Part shown: in pieces, positions 35,901 through 46,401 of the stretch | Position numbering within the stretch: position 1 is the first letter of the stretch | Layout: every line of letters starts with the position of its first letter | NCBI GenBank assembly: GCA_019722365.1 | Contig: JADFUC010000009.1 | Span: forward strand, 248,001-312,000 | Direction: 5' to 3' | Source of the DNA: Lithospermum erythrorhizon | Lineage: Eukaryota > Streptophyta > Magnoliopsida > Boraginales > Boraginaceae | Length of the DNA stretch: 64,000 nucleotides | Position numbers and translations under genes: made by a program | The notes under the pieces: model-generated | The model's database searches: none | Told to the model about the DNA's origin: nothing | The model's input: only the letters and a program-made list of their open reading frames with translations

Positions 35901-38900
35901 TTTAGACTCAGAGGAAGGCTATTTCGGGAACAATACTAGTGAGGGCGAAACCTCGGAAGAGAATTAGGATTCAATGTTTTTATTTTCAAGTTTTTCATGT
36001 AATAATCGATAAATTTGTATTAAATCTGCGTATAACGTTGCAAATTGGATTTGTTGTGTTTTGCAAAATGCAGTATTTGTATTTTTTTGCTTAATATTTT
36101 CAATGTAAAGTATTTGTGTTTTGGATGTTGAGTTATGATTCGGGTTAGGTAAGTTTTCAAATCGGATAAATTTTTTCTTGATGTCTTATGTATATGGTAT
36201 CGGGGTATTGCTTCTAAATTATACAAGCTGAGTGTCGGTTGGCGTAAGACTTAAATTTTCATATTCGCTAAATAATAAATCTGGGAATTTGAAACATATT
36301 TAGCAATAATAAATTATGGGTTTTAATTAATAAGATTGACGTCGGGGACTTCTAAAATTTCAAATTATATAAGGCTATATAAGCCAGCTTGTCATATAAT
36401 CACTAAACGCTAATAATATTCTTTACATTTTAATTTTCAGAATTCCAACCTTAATTATAATCTTTTTATTATTTTGTTTAATTTTATTTTTGTGGCTACT
36501 AACTTTCTTATATTGCTTCTTTTGTAGGGAAATTATTTGAGGTAATTATTATTTTTAGATATCTAATTATTTTTTCTCTACTAACCTTCTTATATTGTTA
36601 CATTTAATAGGAACATTGTTTGAGATAATTATTTTGACCCGAGTTTTATGTCTATCTAATTATTTTGTTTAATTTTGTTACATTTCGATTTTTTATATCT
36701 ATCTAATTTTTTATCTTGATAATAATGTTTTTACATTTCATTTTTATTGTAGGAAAAATTATCCAAAGAAGGAAAGTATAGTAATTTTGATGTTATGTTT
36801 ATGTTGATGATTTTTTAGGTATTATTTGTGTTATTATTTTTTGTTTGATGTTTATGTTGTTGATGTTTTTTAGATAGTGTTTTTGTGTTATTATTTTGTT
36901 TGATGTTTATATTGTTTTTGATATTTTTGTTTGATGTTTATATTGTTTTTAATGTTTTTGGATGTTGTTTAATGATGTTTTTTGGATGTTATTTGATGTT
37001 TTTTGCCGTATTTTTGTGAATTTGCATTTTAGTTTATGCAAATCTTGCGGCGTCTGAACACATAATTTTTTTGAAAATTTACTGAGTTGGCGTGATCGGT
37101 GTCGGATAATTGTCGGTATCAATGAAATAATTAAATTTTGTGGTGTATCGGTGAGTGGTCTTAGGGCTTCAACATAATTATATATTTGGCGAGGTATCGG
37201 GTGGCGTCGGGTTAAAAATAAAATAAAAAATAATTTTAGAGCGTGGGATGAGTGTCGGCGTGGTGCTCGGTACTAAAATAAATCAAAAATAAAATTAATT
37301 TCAACAGAAACCGGGTGGTATGCAGTTTAAAATAAATTAAAATAAATCTAAATGTGAGATAATTATCGGAATTAAAATAATTCAAAAATAAAATTAATTC
37401 CGCGAGCGATGTCAGTGGCGTCGGTTTAAAATAAATCAAAAATAAATTTAAATGTTTGATGGTGTCGAAATTAAATTAGCCGGGATCCGAACAGCGAAAA
37501 TTTAAATAATTTCTCTATGTGACGTCTAAATTATGGTCGGTATCTGATGTAAAATCAGCGATTAGGCGTCGGGCTTATACCGACCACCATTAATCATTAG
37601 GCGTGATGCAGGTGTCGTGCTCCCGGGATTAACGTTTTTATTTTCTAGTAGTGTAAAAATGGTACAAATGTTACACATTCATTCCTAAATGTGACAATTG
37701 TTGCACATTCATACTAGAAGTGCGATGAGGCCAGGATTTAGGATTTTGGAGGCGAAAAATAAGCAACGGTTTGATTTTGTAAAGGGTATAAAAAATCCGG
37801 TCAGTTGTCGAAATCCGGTTGGCGGATTTCGGATTACGGATTTTGGCCCAATTGGGCGATTTTATCAGTTGAAATTTTTTTTTTTATATTTTGGGCTTCT
37901 GTTTGAATTTTGGTTTATACAATATTTATGATAAAAATAATAAACTTCCAGGGTAAAATAATAATATAATAAAAAAGTTCAAAACTTGATATCTAAAAAC
38001 ATGAATAATAATAGAGTTTCAAATACTGTAATAAGTTCAAATGTCCAAATACAAAAGAATAATAATAAATTGAATTGTCAAATATCTAAGATTAATAAAT
38101 TTCAAAATGTCAAAATACAAGAAAATATAAAAGTGAAATACATTCAAAGACAATTCTCGAGAGCGTCTAAATAAATTCACCTATACAAAAATTAAATAAA
38201 ATATATTAGTGTTAAAATATAAAACTATAAAAGAATTGAAATAGTAAATGGAGAAGTTATCGACATATAGTCGATAATCGTAAGTGATAATAAATTAGAC
38301 GGTGCTTAAATGGAGGAAGACGGAAGTTATGAGTACATTTAAGGCCCGATTGGCAATTAGGTACGTCTTTCCGACAGTTATAGGTAAAAAATTAACTCTG
38401 AGGCCGGACCGGACCGGTTATAATCCGGAGATCCCGTTGTTTCGACAAAAAGCTGGATCGGTCGGTTCGGTCAAAAAATCCATTTCAAATAACCGGTCCG
38501 GTCCGACCGGTTTTTTATCCGAAAATCCGGCCGGACCGGACCGGATCTCACCGGATCGGATAAAAAATCGAGTCCGACCCGGAAGCCTAATTAAATACCA
38601 TTTTAAGCTTTTAAAATATGAATAAGTATGCAATACTTTATGCATGTTATAGACTAATATGTAACATTTATAGTACTTTTGAACTATTAACGGCTTACTG
38701 CAAGCATATATTTAAATTAAACTATAACTTAGATAGCATAACCAAATCGATAATTAATTATAGTACAATGATGAATCATTTTAGAATAGTTCTTAAGCCT
38801 CAGGATTAAAGAAAATGCAACTCTATTAAAAATGCAGGAGACCTACCTTGATAACAGGGTAGGACAACAATTGCAAAGGCACAATAGCAACAAACAAAAC

Positions 38901-39176
38901 CATTATGACCTTCTTGTAGCAATTAAACATGTCAGACAAGGACCTTTTAACTTTAGGTTGAATCTTATATTGCTCAGTTTTCTTACACCTCTTGAGCTCC
39001 ATGACTACCCATGGCAATGGCACCATTGTGTAAAACATGAACAAGAAAATAGTGTTATGGCAATAAAGGAAATAATCTGATTTTGTAGCAGAATAATTGA
39101 ACCATAATGTTTCCACAATTGTGAGGTTTCTTCCTAGAGATAACTCAGCTTCTGGGATGCTTAAGTATGGCAACAT
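26985..39176 (-). CDS. SMO1: Sterol 4-alpha-methyl oxidase, SMO1 type (methylsterol monooxygenase), with a 10.7-kb first intron
   Basis: This ER membrane di-iron oxidase removes 4-methyl groups in sterol synthesis. Four exons splice cleanly: 39176-38847 (110 codons), 28168-27846, 27553-27406 and 27023-26985. All have GT-AG borders and matching phases, giving 279 residues. Exon 1 has the SMO1 N-terminus (LSLGRNLTIVETLWFNYSAT) and two membrane segments. The histidine boxes are complete: H145-x3-H149 (HRMLH), H158-xx-HH162 (HRVHHEYTAP) and H238-xx-HH242 (HDYHHYVG). GTDK leads into a 12-residue last exon (GYRYKKEVFLKV). Known plant SMO1 proteins are near 300 residues, with the difference at the C-terminus. 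Intron 1 (38846-28169) contains a CACTA element and hAT-like sequence; intron 3 contains a MITE. Exons 1 and 2 match different halves of one protein and share phase, so I treat them as one gene. Whether the long intron is spliced efficiently cannot be seen from DNA. Confidence 0.88.
27073..27330. mobile_element. MITE (Stowaway-like) in intron 3 of the sterol oxidase gene
   Basis: Terminal inverted repeats: ACTCCCTCCATTATTAAAAA then ATTGTCCACTTT on the left, and AAGTGGACAATCTTTTAGAA then ACGGAGGAAGT on the right. The interior is also largely self-complementary (ATATTTTTCATAAAATATT region) and AT-rich. The size of about 255 bp and the CTCCCTCC ends fit Stowaway-type elements. A TA occurs close to each edge. 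Confidence 0.75.
29120..29695. repeat. Minisatellite-like repeats of GAATTGAGTTTGAATTAGAT
   Basis: Variants of TTGAATTAGATTTGAGTTTG and AATTAGATCGAATTG recur for over 500 bases with drift. They lie inside the CACTA element, before its first coding remains. Confidence 0.75.
30240..31620 (+). pseudogene. Degraded second gene of the CACTA element (possibly Ptta/En-Spm-type)
   Basis: Compared with its flanks this stretch is GC-rich and holds short frames on both strands. On the plus strand pieces such as MLVLTRRRAMTEADGRRIPD (from 30890), LFGEMQADLDR (to 31129) and EIAGLKNQVAQVMAHVPG (about 31350-31405) look like the middle and coiled-coil end of the En/Spm-associated plant transposase family, which usually accompanies TNP2. 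Overlapping minus-strand frames have no recognisable features. The assignment is tentative. Confidence 0.35.
31900..32460. repeat. Internal block of GTATCGG / GTGTCGG motifs
   Basis: Motifs of the same kind as the element's subterminal repeats (for example GGTGTCGGTATGG, GGTATCGACATGG, GGGTATCGAGGG, GAGTGTCGGTAGC, ACCGACATG) cluster here, away from the two ends, just before the transposase gene. They could be the ends of a second CACTA element or a promoter array for the transposase. Confidence 0.5.
32803..35967 (+). pseudogene. TNP2 transposase relic of the CACTA element
   Basis: The N-terminal transposase-associated domain is readable as EDRSWMYNALWSGWLCESC (from about 32807), in a frame different from the first ATG. 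Next come KQKIHACVNNCMLFYKEDEQ and LEACRFCGESRYEEG (33465-33560), then KVLIYLPL, which are the TNP2 zinc-motif region and 'RK.L.YFPL'. AAWK, a SGFAPFGQF block (about 33810-33840) and GTKNPGEI/MFSQAL (about 33950-33990) follow the family order DGEAWK, 'DGFNPFG', 'GPKSPGKDIDV.L.PL'. The reading needs repeated frame changes. The C-terminal frame at 35665-35967 (100 codons) is acidic and ends SEEN, like the tails of such proteins. Confidence 0.7.
36220..37640. repeat. Right subterminal region of the CACTA element
   Basis: Repeats built on GTCGG and GTATCGG are frequent from about 36220. At 37210-37450 there are about four copies of a roughly 60-base unit containing AAAATAAATCAAAAATAAAA and GTGTCGG variants. 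At 36780-37000 GATGTTTATGTTGTT-type repeats occur. Subterminal repeats of this sort bind the transposase in known CACTA elements. Confidence 0.6.
37725..38600. mobile_element. Possible non-autonomous hAT-like element
   Basis: Two blocks of CCGG-rich repeats face each other: AATCCGGTCAGTTG and AATCCGGTTGGCGG at 37790-37830, and GGACCGGACCGG, TCGGTCGGTTCGGTC and GGCCGGACCGGACC at 38405-38550, with AT-rich sequence between. Clustered CCGGTC/GGTTCGG motifs near the ends are usual for plant hAT elements. Terminal repeats and an 8-bp duplication could not be defined, so the limits are approximate. The 107-codon open frame at 38302-38625 is a product of the repeats. Confidence 0.35.
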
Positions 39177-39480
39177 TGTACCCTTTACGGGACCTAAAAA
39201 GTATGTGTGAGATTGATTTGTTGCTCTGTATATATTATATAGTTGTAATATACATATATATAGAGAGAGTAAAAGAGTGGGAAATTTGAATGAATTGAGA
39301 GAAGAAGAAGAAGAATAGTGGAATGATCAGAAAAAGAGTGGTAAAGCAATTCACCTTAGAGCAGAAATTGTGTAATGGGGCCTTCCTCTCATGCTCTCAT
39401 TAATACAATCCCATAACATTGTATGGAAGTGATTGGCACCACAATTGTTTAGTACGGAGTACTATATTTTAATGGTCCCT
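39177..39480 (-). promoter_or_regulatory. 5' leader and promoter region of the sterol oxidase gene
   Basis: Read on the minus strand, a pyrimidine-rich stretch (TCTTCTTCTTCTTCTCTC, about 39300-39317) precedes CTCTCTATATATATG (about 39255-39269). The latter could be a TATA box or leader sequence ahead of the ATG at 39176. Positions are by inspection only. Confidence 0.35.
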
Positions 39481-40483
39481 TATATATGTACAAATCATTT
39501 CAATTATTTGAAAGATACTTTACAGTCGACTAATTTTTTAAGTAAACAATTATATATAATTTTTTAAGTAACAAATTATTTTTAAGTAACAAATTATTTT
39601 AAGTAAACAATTATATATAATTTTTTTAGTTTTTATCAACAAATTTATATAATAAAATATTATGTCACTAATTGAATATTATATCTCAAATATTTATAAA
39701 CAAAATTATTTAATAAGCTTAAGATTAAGTTATAGATCTTCCAGGTTAATTATTTGACCAGCTTCAATTTCGAATTAAAATATTAACACATTTCGAGTAA
39801 TTAATAAATTTCTGACTACTCTTCTTTGTTTAGTTGATCTTAGGATTGAAATCCATGAATTTTTGACAATTTATTATAATATTTTGTTAAGAGTTAAATA
39901 CACTTCATAAAGGAAATTTAAGGGAAAAATATCGTCGGCATATGAAGTTACTCTCTGCTCCATCTTTGTTTGTCTTCATTTATTAGTCTTGTGGTGATGT
40001 ATGTGGTAGGCTCTCTTAGTTTGTCCTTTCTAGTTGTGTGGCAATGTCTAAGGCTCTATGTTCTATTTTCTTGCGGTGTGGCACTGCTTGAGATTGCATG
40101 TTGTTTTTCCCCACCAAAAATTTTATAATGATAATTTCAACATCTCTGTCAATTCATCATCATTTTTCTATTCAAATCTGGTCTTAGATTTCATCATATC
40201 ACGGTCCTGTCGGGCAACACTATACACATACCCAAATAATAATTTTTAATGAAATGATAATTTTGCCCTTAATAAAACTTTCTAACTACTACATTTGCAA
40301 ATAAGAAATTCAAAATAATCATTTCATTCTCAAACCCAATACTATTTGGGTGTCTGTATAACAGCTCTGGATCCTGCCACTTAAAGCATATGTGGATGAT
40401 AGTAGATCTGTAGATGGTGTAGGTGGCAAGTTAATTGCACTAAGTCGAGACTTCGTACAAGAACTTTGTATTGTTGTAAGGGT
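39481..40483. other. AT-rich intergenic sequence
   Basis: A direct repeat of CAATTATATATAATTTTTT-type text occurs near 39548-39625. No gene is recognisable. The short frames present lack any family features. Confidence 0.5.
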
Positions 40484-40760
40484 CACTGCTAAAAAAAGGC
40501 TATACAATATTCAAAAAAGGATTTAGAAATCACAAAAACAGCATCAGTATCGTCTAAGCAAAATCACTTAGACGGTACTACACGAGAGCGCTATTTAAGT
40601 GCTTCTGTCTAAGTGATTACTTAGACGGCGCCTCTCTTGAACGTTGTTTAAGTGAAAAACTTGGATGGCGCTCTGTGTAAGTATTTTTTCGTTTTTTTAT
40701 ATAAAACCTGTTTCTTTTATGTCTATTTTTATATAAAATAGGACAATAAATATATATAAA
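40484..40760 (+). mobile_element. CACTA-like left end, fragment
   Basis: CACTGCTAAAAAAAGGC at 40484 resembles a CACTA terminus. It is followed by subterminal-type repeats: CACTTAGACGGTAC (about 40566), ACTTAGACGGCGCCTC (about 40619), and ACTTGGATGGCGCTC (about 40659), some in inverted orientation (GTCTAAGTGATTAC at about 40607). The partner end was not found, and the sequence beyond 40760 is ordinary AT-rich DNA up to the copia element. Confidence 0.4.
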
Positions 40761-41256
40761 TGCTAACAAATATTAAAGGCCTCTCGTTTATTCATCAATC
40801 GTTTCAAACACAATTGCATAATCAAACAATACCATCATTACAATTTTTATTTCTATTTGCATAATCAATTAAAAAAAATCCTATTTAAAGTACAAAAGAA
40901 TTAAAACAAAAAATAAAAATAAAATCAGCATGACAACGTCGAAGCTTCAATGCTGGTTCTATCATATTGTATGTTGAGCATCTATCAGTTCACCACACCT
41001 AAAAGGCTGAAAACATCAATAAAACAAATAAAATCAGTAAACATGCTCAAATAGCTCCCTACTCAAATAATAATCACTTCCTGACTAAAGTAAGAAGAGA
41101 GACCAACACATATTTGATGATTTTTATTTTGTGTGTGAACTAACAGAGGTAAGAAACTCTGGATATACAAACATCGCAATTAACATTAAACCAATAAAGC
41201 CTACAACAAGTGTAAAATATACATAGAGAATTACCTTAGTTATTGCGCTTGGATAG
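40761..41256. other. AT-rich sequence left of the copia element
   Basis: No open frame or known motif was recognised. It may be interior sequence of the CACTA-like fragment to the left. Confidence 0.4.
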
Positions 41257-41393
41257 TGAAGAATATCGTGTAACTCTCACAATTGTGTCAGAGAATAAAA
41301 GTTATATACAATTACAGATGACCTAATGGGCTCCTACTACACAAGCCCAGAGATTTATACTACACCATAATATATCATACAATATATCCTAAT
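41257..41393 (-). repeat. 3' LTR of the copia element
   Basis: 137 bp, paired with 45741-45883. The right-hand 85 bases of the two differ at only about two sites, while the left part carries several substitutions and a small indel. The element end is TATTAGGATAT on the minus strand, where TG is usual. Confidence 0.8.
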
Positions 41394-41486
41394 ACCACCC
41401 CTCAAGTTGGAGCATGAGGATCATAAATGCCTAACTTGCGAAGAAGAAAATCAAACTGGCGTTTTCCAAGTGCTTTGGTAAAGAGA

Positions 41487-42620
41487 TCAGCCAGTTAGAC
41501 GAAGTAGAAACGAAGTGGCAATAACTCTCCTTTGGCGGAGAGCATACGAAGAAATGTGATCGACTTCAATGTGTTTGGTACGCTCATGAAACACCGGGTT
41601 TTGTGCAAGATACAAAGCCGACTGACTATCACACCGGAGTTGCATGGGGCGCGTGTGACGAATCCCAAGACTCTGCAGGAGACCTTTCAACCAAATAAGT
41701 TCACAAGTGACAGCAGCCATGGCCCTATATTCGGCTTCAGCAGACGATCGAGCAACAGTGACTTGTTTCTTGGACTTCCAAGAAATAGGAGAATCACCCA
41801 AATACACCAATAACGGACCTGAGATGGGTAGCGTAAAGAGACCTTCTTAATCCCAGATCACACCAACCCCAGATTTTTGAATCCACGGTCGAATGCAAAG
41901 AATACCTTGGCCAGGATTGCCTTTCAGATACTTGACAACCCGTAGAGCAGCCGTCCAATGATCAATCCTCGGGGCATGAATGAATTGAGACAACAAAAGA
42001 ACCGCGAAGGACACATCCGGGCGAGTAAAAGACAAATAGAGTAAACGCCCCACCAACCGTCTGTAACGTTCAATATCCCCAAATAACGGGCTCTCTGAAC
42101 TAGCCAAATGATGGTTACTTGCTCGTAATAGCAAAGGCAGGTTTAGCACGGAAGACGGTTCGAAATATCGAGTATATTTCGTTGACTTAGAAAAGGTACC
42201 CTTCGAGACTACGGGCAACTCGATTCAGGAAATACTTAGAGGACCAAGGTCCTTCATATAATAAGAGCTCAAATATTCTTTGAAAAGAGTATCTGATTAA
42301 TTTCCTAGATAGAATAAGATCATCAACATACCTGACACGTGTCTGCGCCAGCGTTTTAGACCAGTGAAGAGAATAATCGAGCGTGAGTGAAGCAGTATTT
42401 ATGATGTAACGAAAACCAATATCGGGCGCTGTTTCAGCCCATAGAGAGACTTGAAGTCGACACACCTCTCAGTCGACTCGTGAGGGGCAGTGGTACCATG
42501 CCTTCTTGCAGCAAGATATGTGGAGAAATGCATTATGAATATCCATCGATGCAACTCCCGATTCTTTGCGGCGGCCACGACAAGAAAAACTCGAACAATA
42601 ACCATCTTTGCCATTGGTGC
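41487..42620 (-). pseudogene. Copia reverse transcriptase and RNase H remains
   Basis: RNase H is the best preserved part: [49 protein letters not shown] and TKHIEVDHI in a 107-codon frame (41810-41487). Upstream are [20 protein letters not shown] and LSQFIHAP (42218-41847), the linker between reverse transcriptase and RNase H. YVDDLILS, the catalytic loop, lies at about 42305-42335, and SLYGLKQ at about 42430-42460. The frame breaks between each of these. Confidence 0.8.
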
Positions 42621-43099
42621 GAAAATGTCACTATATTAACCAGCTAACTGATGATTACCGAAAACTTAAAGGCGAGCCTTATATCTCTCCTTTGCCATCA
42701 ATTATATTTCACAGCAGCACGCAGCGACTACCGAGGTGCTTTCTTACAGTGGAAGAGATTCCCATCACATACCGTTATCCTCCAAAGCCCGAATCTCATT
42801 GGCTTTTATACCATTCGGATGTCATTGTGCCAGAAAGTCGGTTCTACACCGCGGATATATTACAAAAGAAATGTACTTGATGAAAAATGATCACAGTTCA
42901 GAATGGATAAGGAGTACACAGGCCCGAGTTGGAGGTGGTGAATAGAGGGCTGACTATTTCATTACTAATAAACGAAATCCACTTAAACAGAAATGAAGAG
43001 TCTTTAATGCGCATTCCCGACCAAAACACACCATCGTCACTCGACTTTTATCCGGGACCCGCTTTGGCCGCTGACGGGGAAGCCATTTGGTTGTGAAAT

Positions 43100-44300
43100 G
43101 ATTCGGCCTTGGTTGGGCCCGATTCTGGTTGTCAATGGGTGACTACGGCTGGTGTTTCCAGCGACCCATCAAAGGCCCGTCGACCTCTACGCTTCATCAG
43201 GCAAGATTCAAGAAGCAGTCTCAAAAGCCTTGGCGGAGACCTTGAGAAGGCCTGATAGTTGTAGTAAGAAAGAAGAATGCGGGAATTCATTCTTATAAAA
43301 CACAACATCACGATAGCTTCATGAAGACAAAATGGCAAAGCCTCACCCTTTTTCCCATACGGATAGCCCACAAAAACACATTTATGACTCATTGCTAAAC
43401 ATGCAACCTACACTTTGATCATGAGCATAACGAGAGAGATCAAACACTAATTACAGAATAGGTAAGGCGGACAACAATCATAAAGTCTTATAATCAATGG
43501 CTAGATAGAATACGGTCAAATAAGATAAACGGCCGATTATTACTCTCCCCAAAACTAATAGGTAAGTGACTTTGAAAACGTAAAACTCGACCGACATTAG
43601 GAATGTGGCGTGTTCACATCCCAACCCGACCATTTGTTGAGGAGTACCAACCTGAGAATGTTTGAAAAGACAATCCCATTGCTAGTATCAGGAGGCAGAA
43701 AAATTGATACCGTTGTCGCTCACGCACAAATTGAACCTTGGGAATTAAATTGTGATCAATCGCCAGCTAGAAAGCTGAAGAAATACATCTTTTTATACTA
43801 TCAACGATAAAAATATCCATACAACACGTGAATAATCATCAACAATAGTCAGAAAATAACGAGCACCACAAGGCGGCAGCGATGCGATATGAATCCCAAA
43901 CATCACAATGAATCAATTCAAACTTACGACTACTTTTTATAGGTACTAACTGAGCTTGACTACTCTAGTAATGCTTGGCTTGATGGCGGTAGTACAAGAT
44001 TTATTCAAACTACTAGAACTAGAAATAAAGGTAGAGGCGCATCTTGAGGCGGATGCCCCGATCTCGATGCCCACGATTCGGGAGATTTCACGAGTAACAT
44101 CCCAAAACTGAAGTCGAGTATCTTGTGAAAATAGTCTGATGCGTCTCGGCTGCAGCTCCAATGAGAGTCCTCGAGCGGCGGTCTGAATAACGCAAACATT
44201 CTTAACAAGCCGAACAACGTCGATATCCTCGACTAAGCGAGACACATTACATTAAAATTGTAGTTAAACTCGGGCACATATAAGACATTACGTAATTTCA
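43100..44300 (-). pseudogene. Copia protease/integrase region, heavily decayed
   Basis: NVLYVPEFNYNF near 44245-44290 is the conserved end of the protease/pre-integrase domain. KCVFVGYPYGKKG near 43335-43390 is the conserved motif after the integrase core. Between them the frames are short and the integrase catalytic residues cannot be followed in one frame. Confidence 0.65.
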
Positions 44301-44689
44301 ACTCGAGGAGACAAATAAGCAGGAACCAAGCGTGAGTGGGGAGCCCAGTACCATCCGAAGTCACTGGAGCATTCCGACATAGAACCAACATCGGACAAAC
44401 TATCAAAGAAACATTGTTAACATGTGTAAGAGGCACCGTATCCACATGATCAAGGGAGATAGAAAAGCGTACCATTGAATGACGATTATGAAGGTTCAGA
44501 GTGCAGATAAGTTGCAACAAATTATGCCATTGCATGTCAGACAACCCAGCAAGTGGACCACTCCGAGCCTCCCTTTAATAGCTGCGTGTCTGACCAGACA
44601 AGAGCGGCCTGCCGCCCACTTGGCCCACGCCCAGTGACTGACTGCCTCCCTGCAGTAGCCGTCGCGCGAGTACCCTCGGCACAGCCGAG

Positions 44690-45660
44690 CTCCCCCTTCA
44701 TCCGGAAACCCATGCTTGGAGTAACATGTGTCTTCAAAGTGACCCATGCGATGACAGAATGTACACTTAGAGCATTAGAAGAAGCAGTACCTCGGTAAAC
44801 TTGAATGTTAAATGGCCAGCTTCCATCCTTGAACATGGATATCGATTATTCAGTCGTTCCTGATTTAGCATAGTTTGATAAGCACGATCAAGGGTAGGTG
44901 GAGGATCCTGAGCCAATAAAGTAGACCGAGTATTCCCAAACAAATCCACATTAATCCCATAAAGAAAATTATGCAGACGATCATCATCTACCCGTTTCTG
45001 AAATGCTTCGCTCAAATTACATGCACACAAACCACAGAGACAAGTAGGAACAGGGTTATATTGAGCCAGCTCGTCCCACAAAGGTTGCAACTTTCCGAAG
45101 TATTCAGCAATAGACATTGTTCGAGACTGCTTACATTCTGCCAATAATGCTGTGAGTTGTTGCTTTCGAGTCCCATTACCCACATCAAATCGTTTCTGTA
45201 GAACAATCCACAAAGGGCGAGCTTCTTCATAATACGGAAGAGTCTTTCTGAGGGAGGGATCAATGGTATTGAGAATCCCACTTGAACCGACATACTTTAG
45301 AACACGTACCCCGATCAACAAATTATTAGCAGCATCCATTAGAGTTTAGAGATAGTTCCCAGTAATAAACCAAATTTCAGTGATATAAGAGATAAACGAA
45401 GAGACTTGGACCACTCGTCGTAGTTGTGACCGGTAAATACGACGGTACTAATAAGGCTGCCCGGATTATCGTTTGAACGAGATAATGCGGGGCAATTTAT
45501 CAATTTGGGTGGAGGGCGTGGCGCCACCACCACGGAGCGCCTGCTGCGGATTATTGTTACCGGGGAGTACAGAGTAAAGTGGCACGTGTTATCGCTAAGA
45601 TCACAACCGGACATGATGAGGGTGATCGAAAGGGATGGAGAATGCTGGCTTGAGAAAAGT
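44690..45660 (-). pseudogene. Copia gag polyprotein remains
   Basis: DNPGSLISTVVFTGHNYDEW (frame 45800-45339) is the N-terminal gag motif. The frame 45339-44767 (190 codons) holds the UBN2 part: LWIVLQKRFDVGNGTRKQQL, LAECKQSRTMSIAEYFGKLQ, and DDDRLHNFLYGI. A knuckle-like piece GHFEDTCYSKHGFPDE is at about 44695-44747. The two main frames are separated by a stop near 45340. Confidence 0.75.
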
Positions 45661-45726
45661 GGTATGCAGTGGTGATCGGATTTGATGGAGGAAGAAGAAA
45701 GAAAAAAAATAAGACCTAGCCTTTTA

Positions 45727-45740
45727 GCTCTGATATACCA
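45727..45740 (-). other. Primer binding site of the copia element
   Basis: TGGTATATCAGAGC on the minus strand directly after the 5' LTR. It differs from the standard tRNA-Met complement TGGTATCAGAGC by a 2-base insertion. Confidence 0.7.
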
Positions 45741-45883
45741 TGTAGAATATTGTGTAACTCTCACAACTGTATTAATCAGGGAATACAAAGTTATATACAA
45801 TTACAGATGACCTAATGGGCTCCTACTACACAAGCCCAGAGATTTATACTACAACATAATATATCATACACTATATCCTAATA
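45741..45883 (-). repeat. 5' LTR of the copia element
   Basis: 143 bp, paired with 41257-41393. The end next to the primer site reads ATTCTACA on the minus strand, keeping the terminal CA. Confidence 0.8.
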
Positions 45884-46401
45884 GGTAGCATCGCCATGAT
45901 GGAGAATAGACACCAAGAAAGTATTAGAGATATATAGATGTAGCAATATTAGCAATGATCTAAGTCTAGGATGATGGTCTGCATCAGAAAGTTCACATAG
46001 CAATATCATTGTAATCTACTAAACAAAAAATAAACCTACTTATCTGTTCTTTACTTATTTGAAATTGAGATTCCTTTCTTGTGTGATATTGGAAAAACAA
46101 ATAAAAATAGAATCCTTCAATTTGATATAAATTTTAGGCTAATTCGCATTTTGTCCCCTATACTATCACATAAGTTTCTATATGATCTCACAGTTATCAC
46201 TTTGTTTTGAGGTGGTCCCTAGGACTTTATACTATCATTTTGCACCAAATGTATATTTTTCCCCAACACTAAACTAAAAGTTTAGGGGATATATTTTATA
46301 TAATTAAAATAGAACCTCACCGTCTCTTCTTCTTTTAGCACACCTACACCACGATAGCGGATAAGCAAGTTATGAAATTTTGCTTAAGTTATATTATTGC
46401 T
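45884..46401. other. Intergenic sequence, nothing recognised
   Basis: AT-rich, with no frame above 60 codons and no repeat boundary seen apart from the possible copia target duplication at 45884-45888. Confidence 0.5.

Larger units (their letters stand above)
28516..37654 (+). mobile_element. CACTA (En/Spm-like) DNA transposon, degenerate, inside SMO1 intron 1
   Basis: The right end at 37654 reads TTTTATTTTCTAGTAGTG, the complement of the classic CACTACTAGAAAA terminus. The left end near 28516 (CACGGCAAAAGAAAGGG then TACCGG) is a plausible but eroded CACTA terminus. Subterminal repeats built on GTGTCGGTRTCGG are dense at 28540-28640 and 36220-37620. A TNP2 transposase relic lies in the middle (32803-35967), and a second degraded gene lies at 30240-31620. 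No matching 3-bp target duplication is evident. The element is about 9.1 kb and runs opposite to the host gene. Many stops and frameshifts show it is not autonomous. Confidence 0.75.
41257..45883 (-). mobile_element. Ty1/copia retrotransposon with both LTRs, inactive
   Basis: Short LTRs lie at 41257-41393 and 45741-45883 and share, among others, AATTACAGATGACCTAATGG and CACAAGCCCAGAGATTTATA. On the minus strand the 5' LTR (45883-45741) is followed by a primer site TGGTATATCAGAGC (45740-45727). This is the usual TGGTATCAGAGC of initiator tRNA-Met with two extra bases. Before the 3' LTR is a purine-rich tract, AGGGGTGG (about 41394-41402). Flanks GATAG (41252-41256) and GGTAG (45884-45888) could be a target duplication with one change. 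Coding order on the minus strand is gag, knuckle, protease/pre-integrase, integrase, reverse transcriptase, RNase H, all broken by stops and frameshifts. Confidence 0.85.

Noticed and set aside
38302..38625. 107-codon frame rich in Arg, Pro and Gly
   Set aside because: It is translated CCGGTC repeat sequence of a hAT-like end. Both strands give similar repetitive products.
26985..39176. Two separate sterol oxidase fragments 10 kb apart, as two genes or a duplicated copy
   Set aside because: The left exons hold only the C-terminal two thirds and the right exon only the N-terminal third, without overlap. Both are on the minus strand and the splice phases fit, so one gene with a long intron is simpler.
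41532..41813. 93-codon plus-strand frame
   Set aside because: It is the shadow of the copia RNase H frame on the minus strand.
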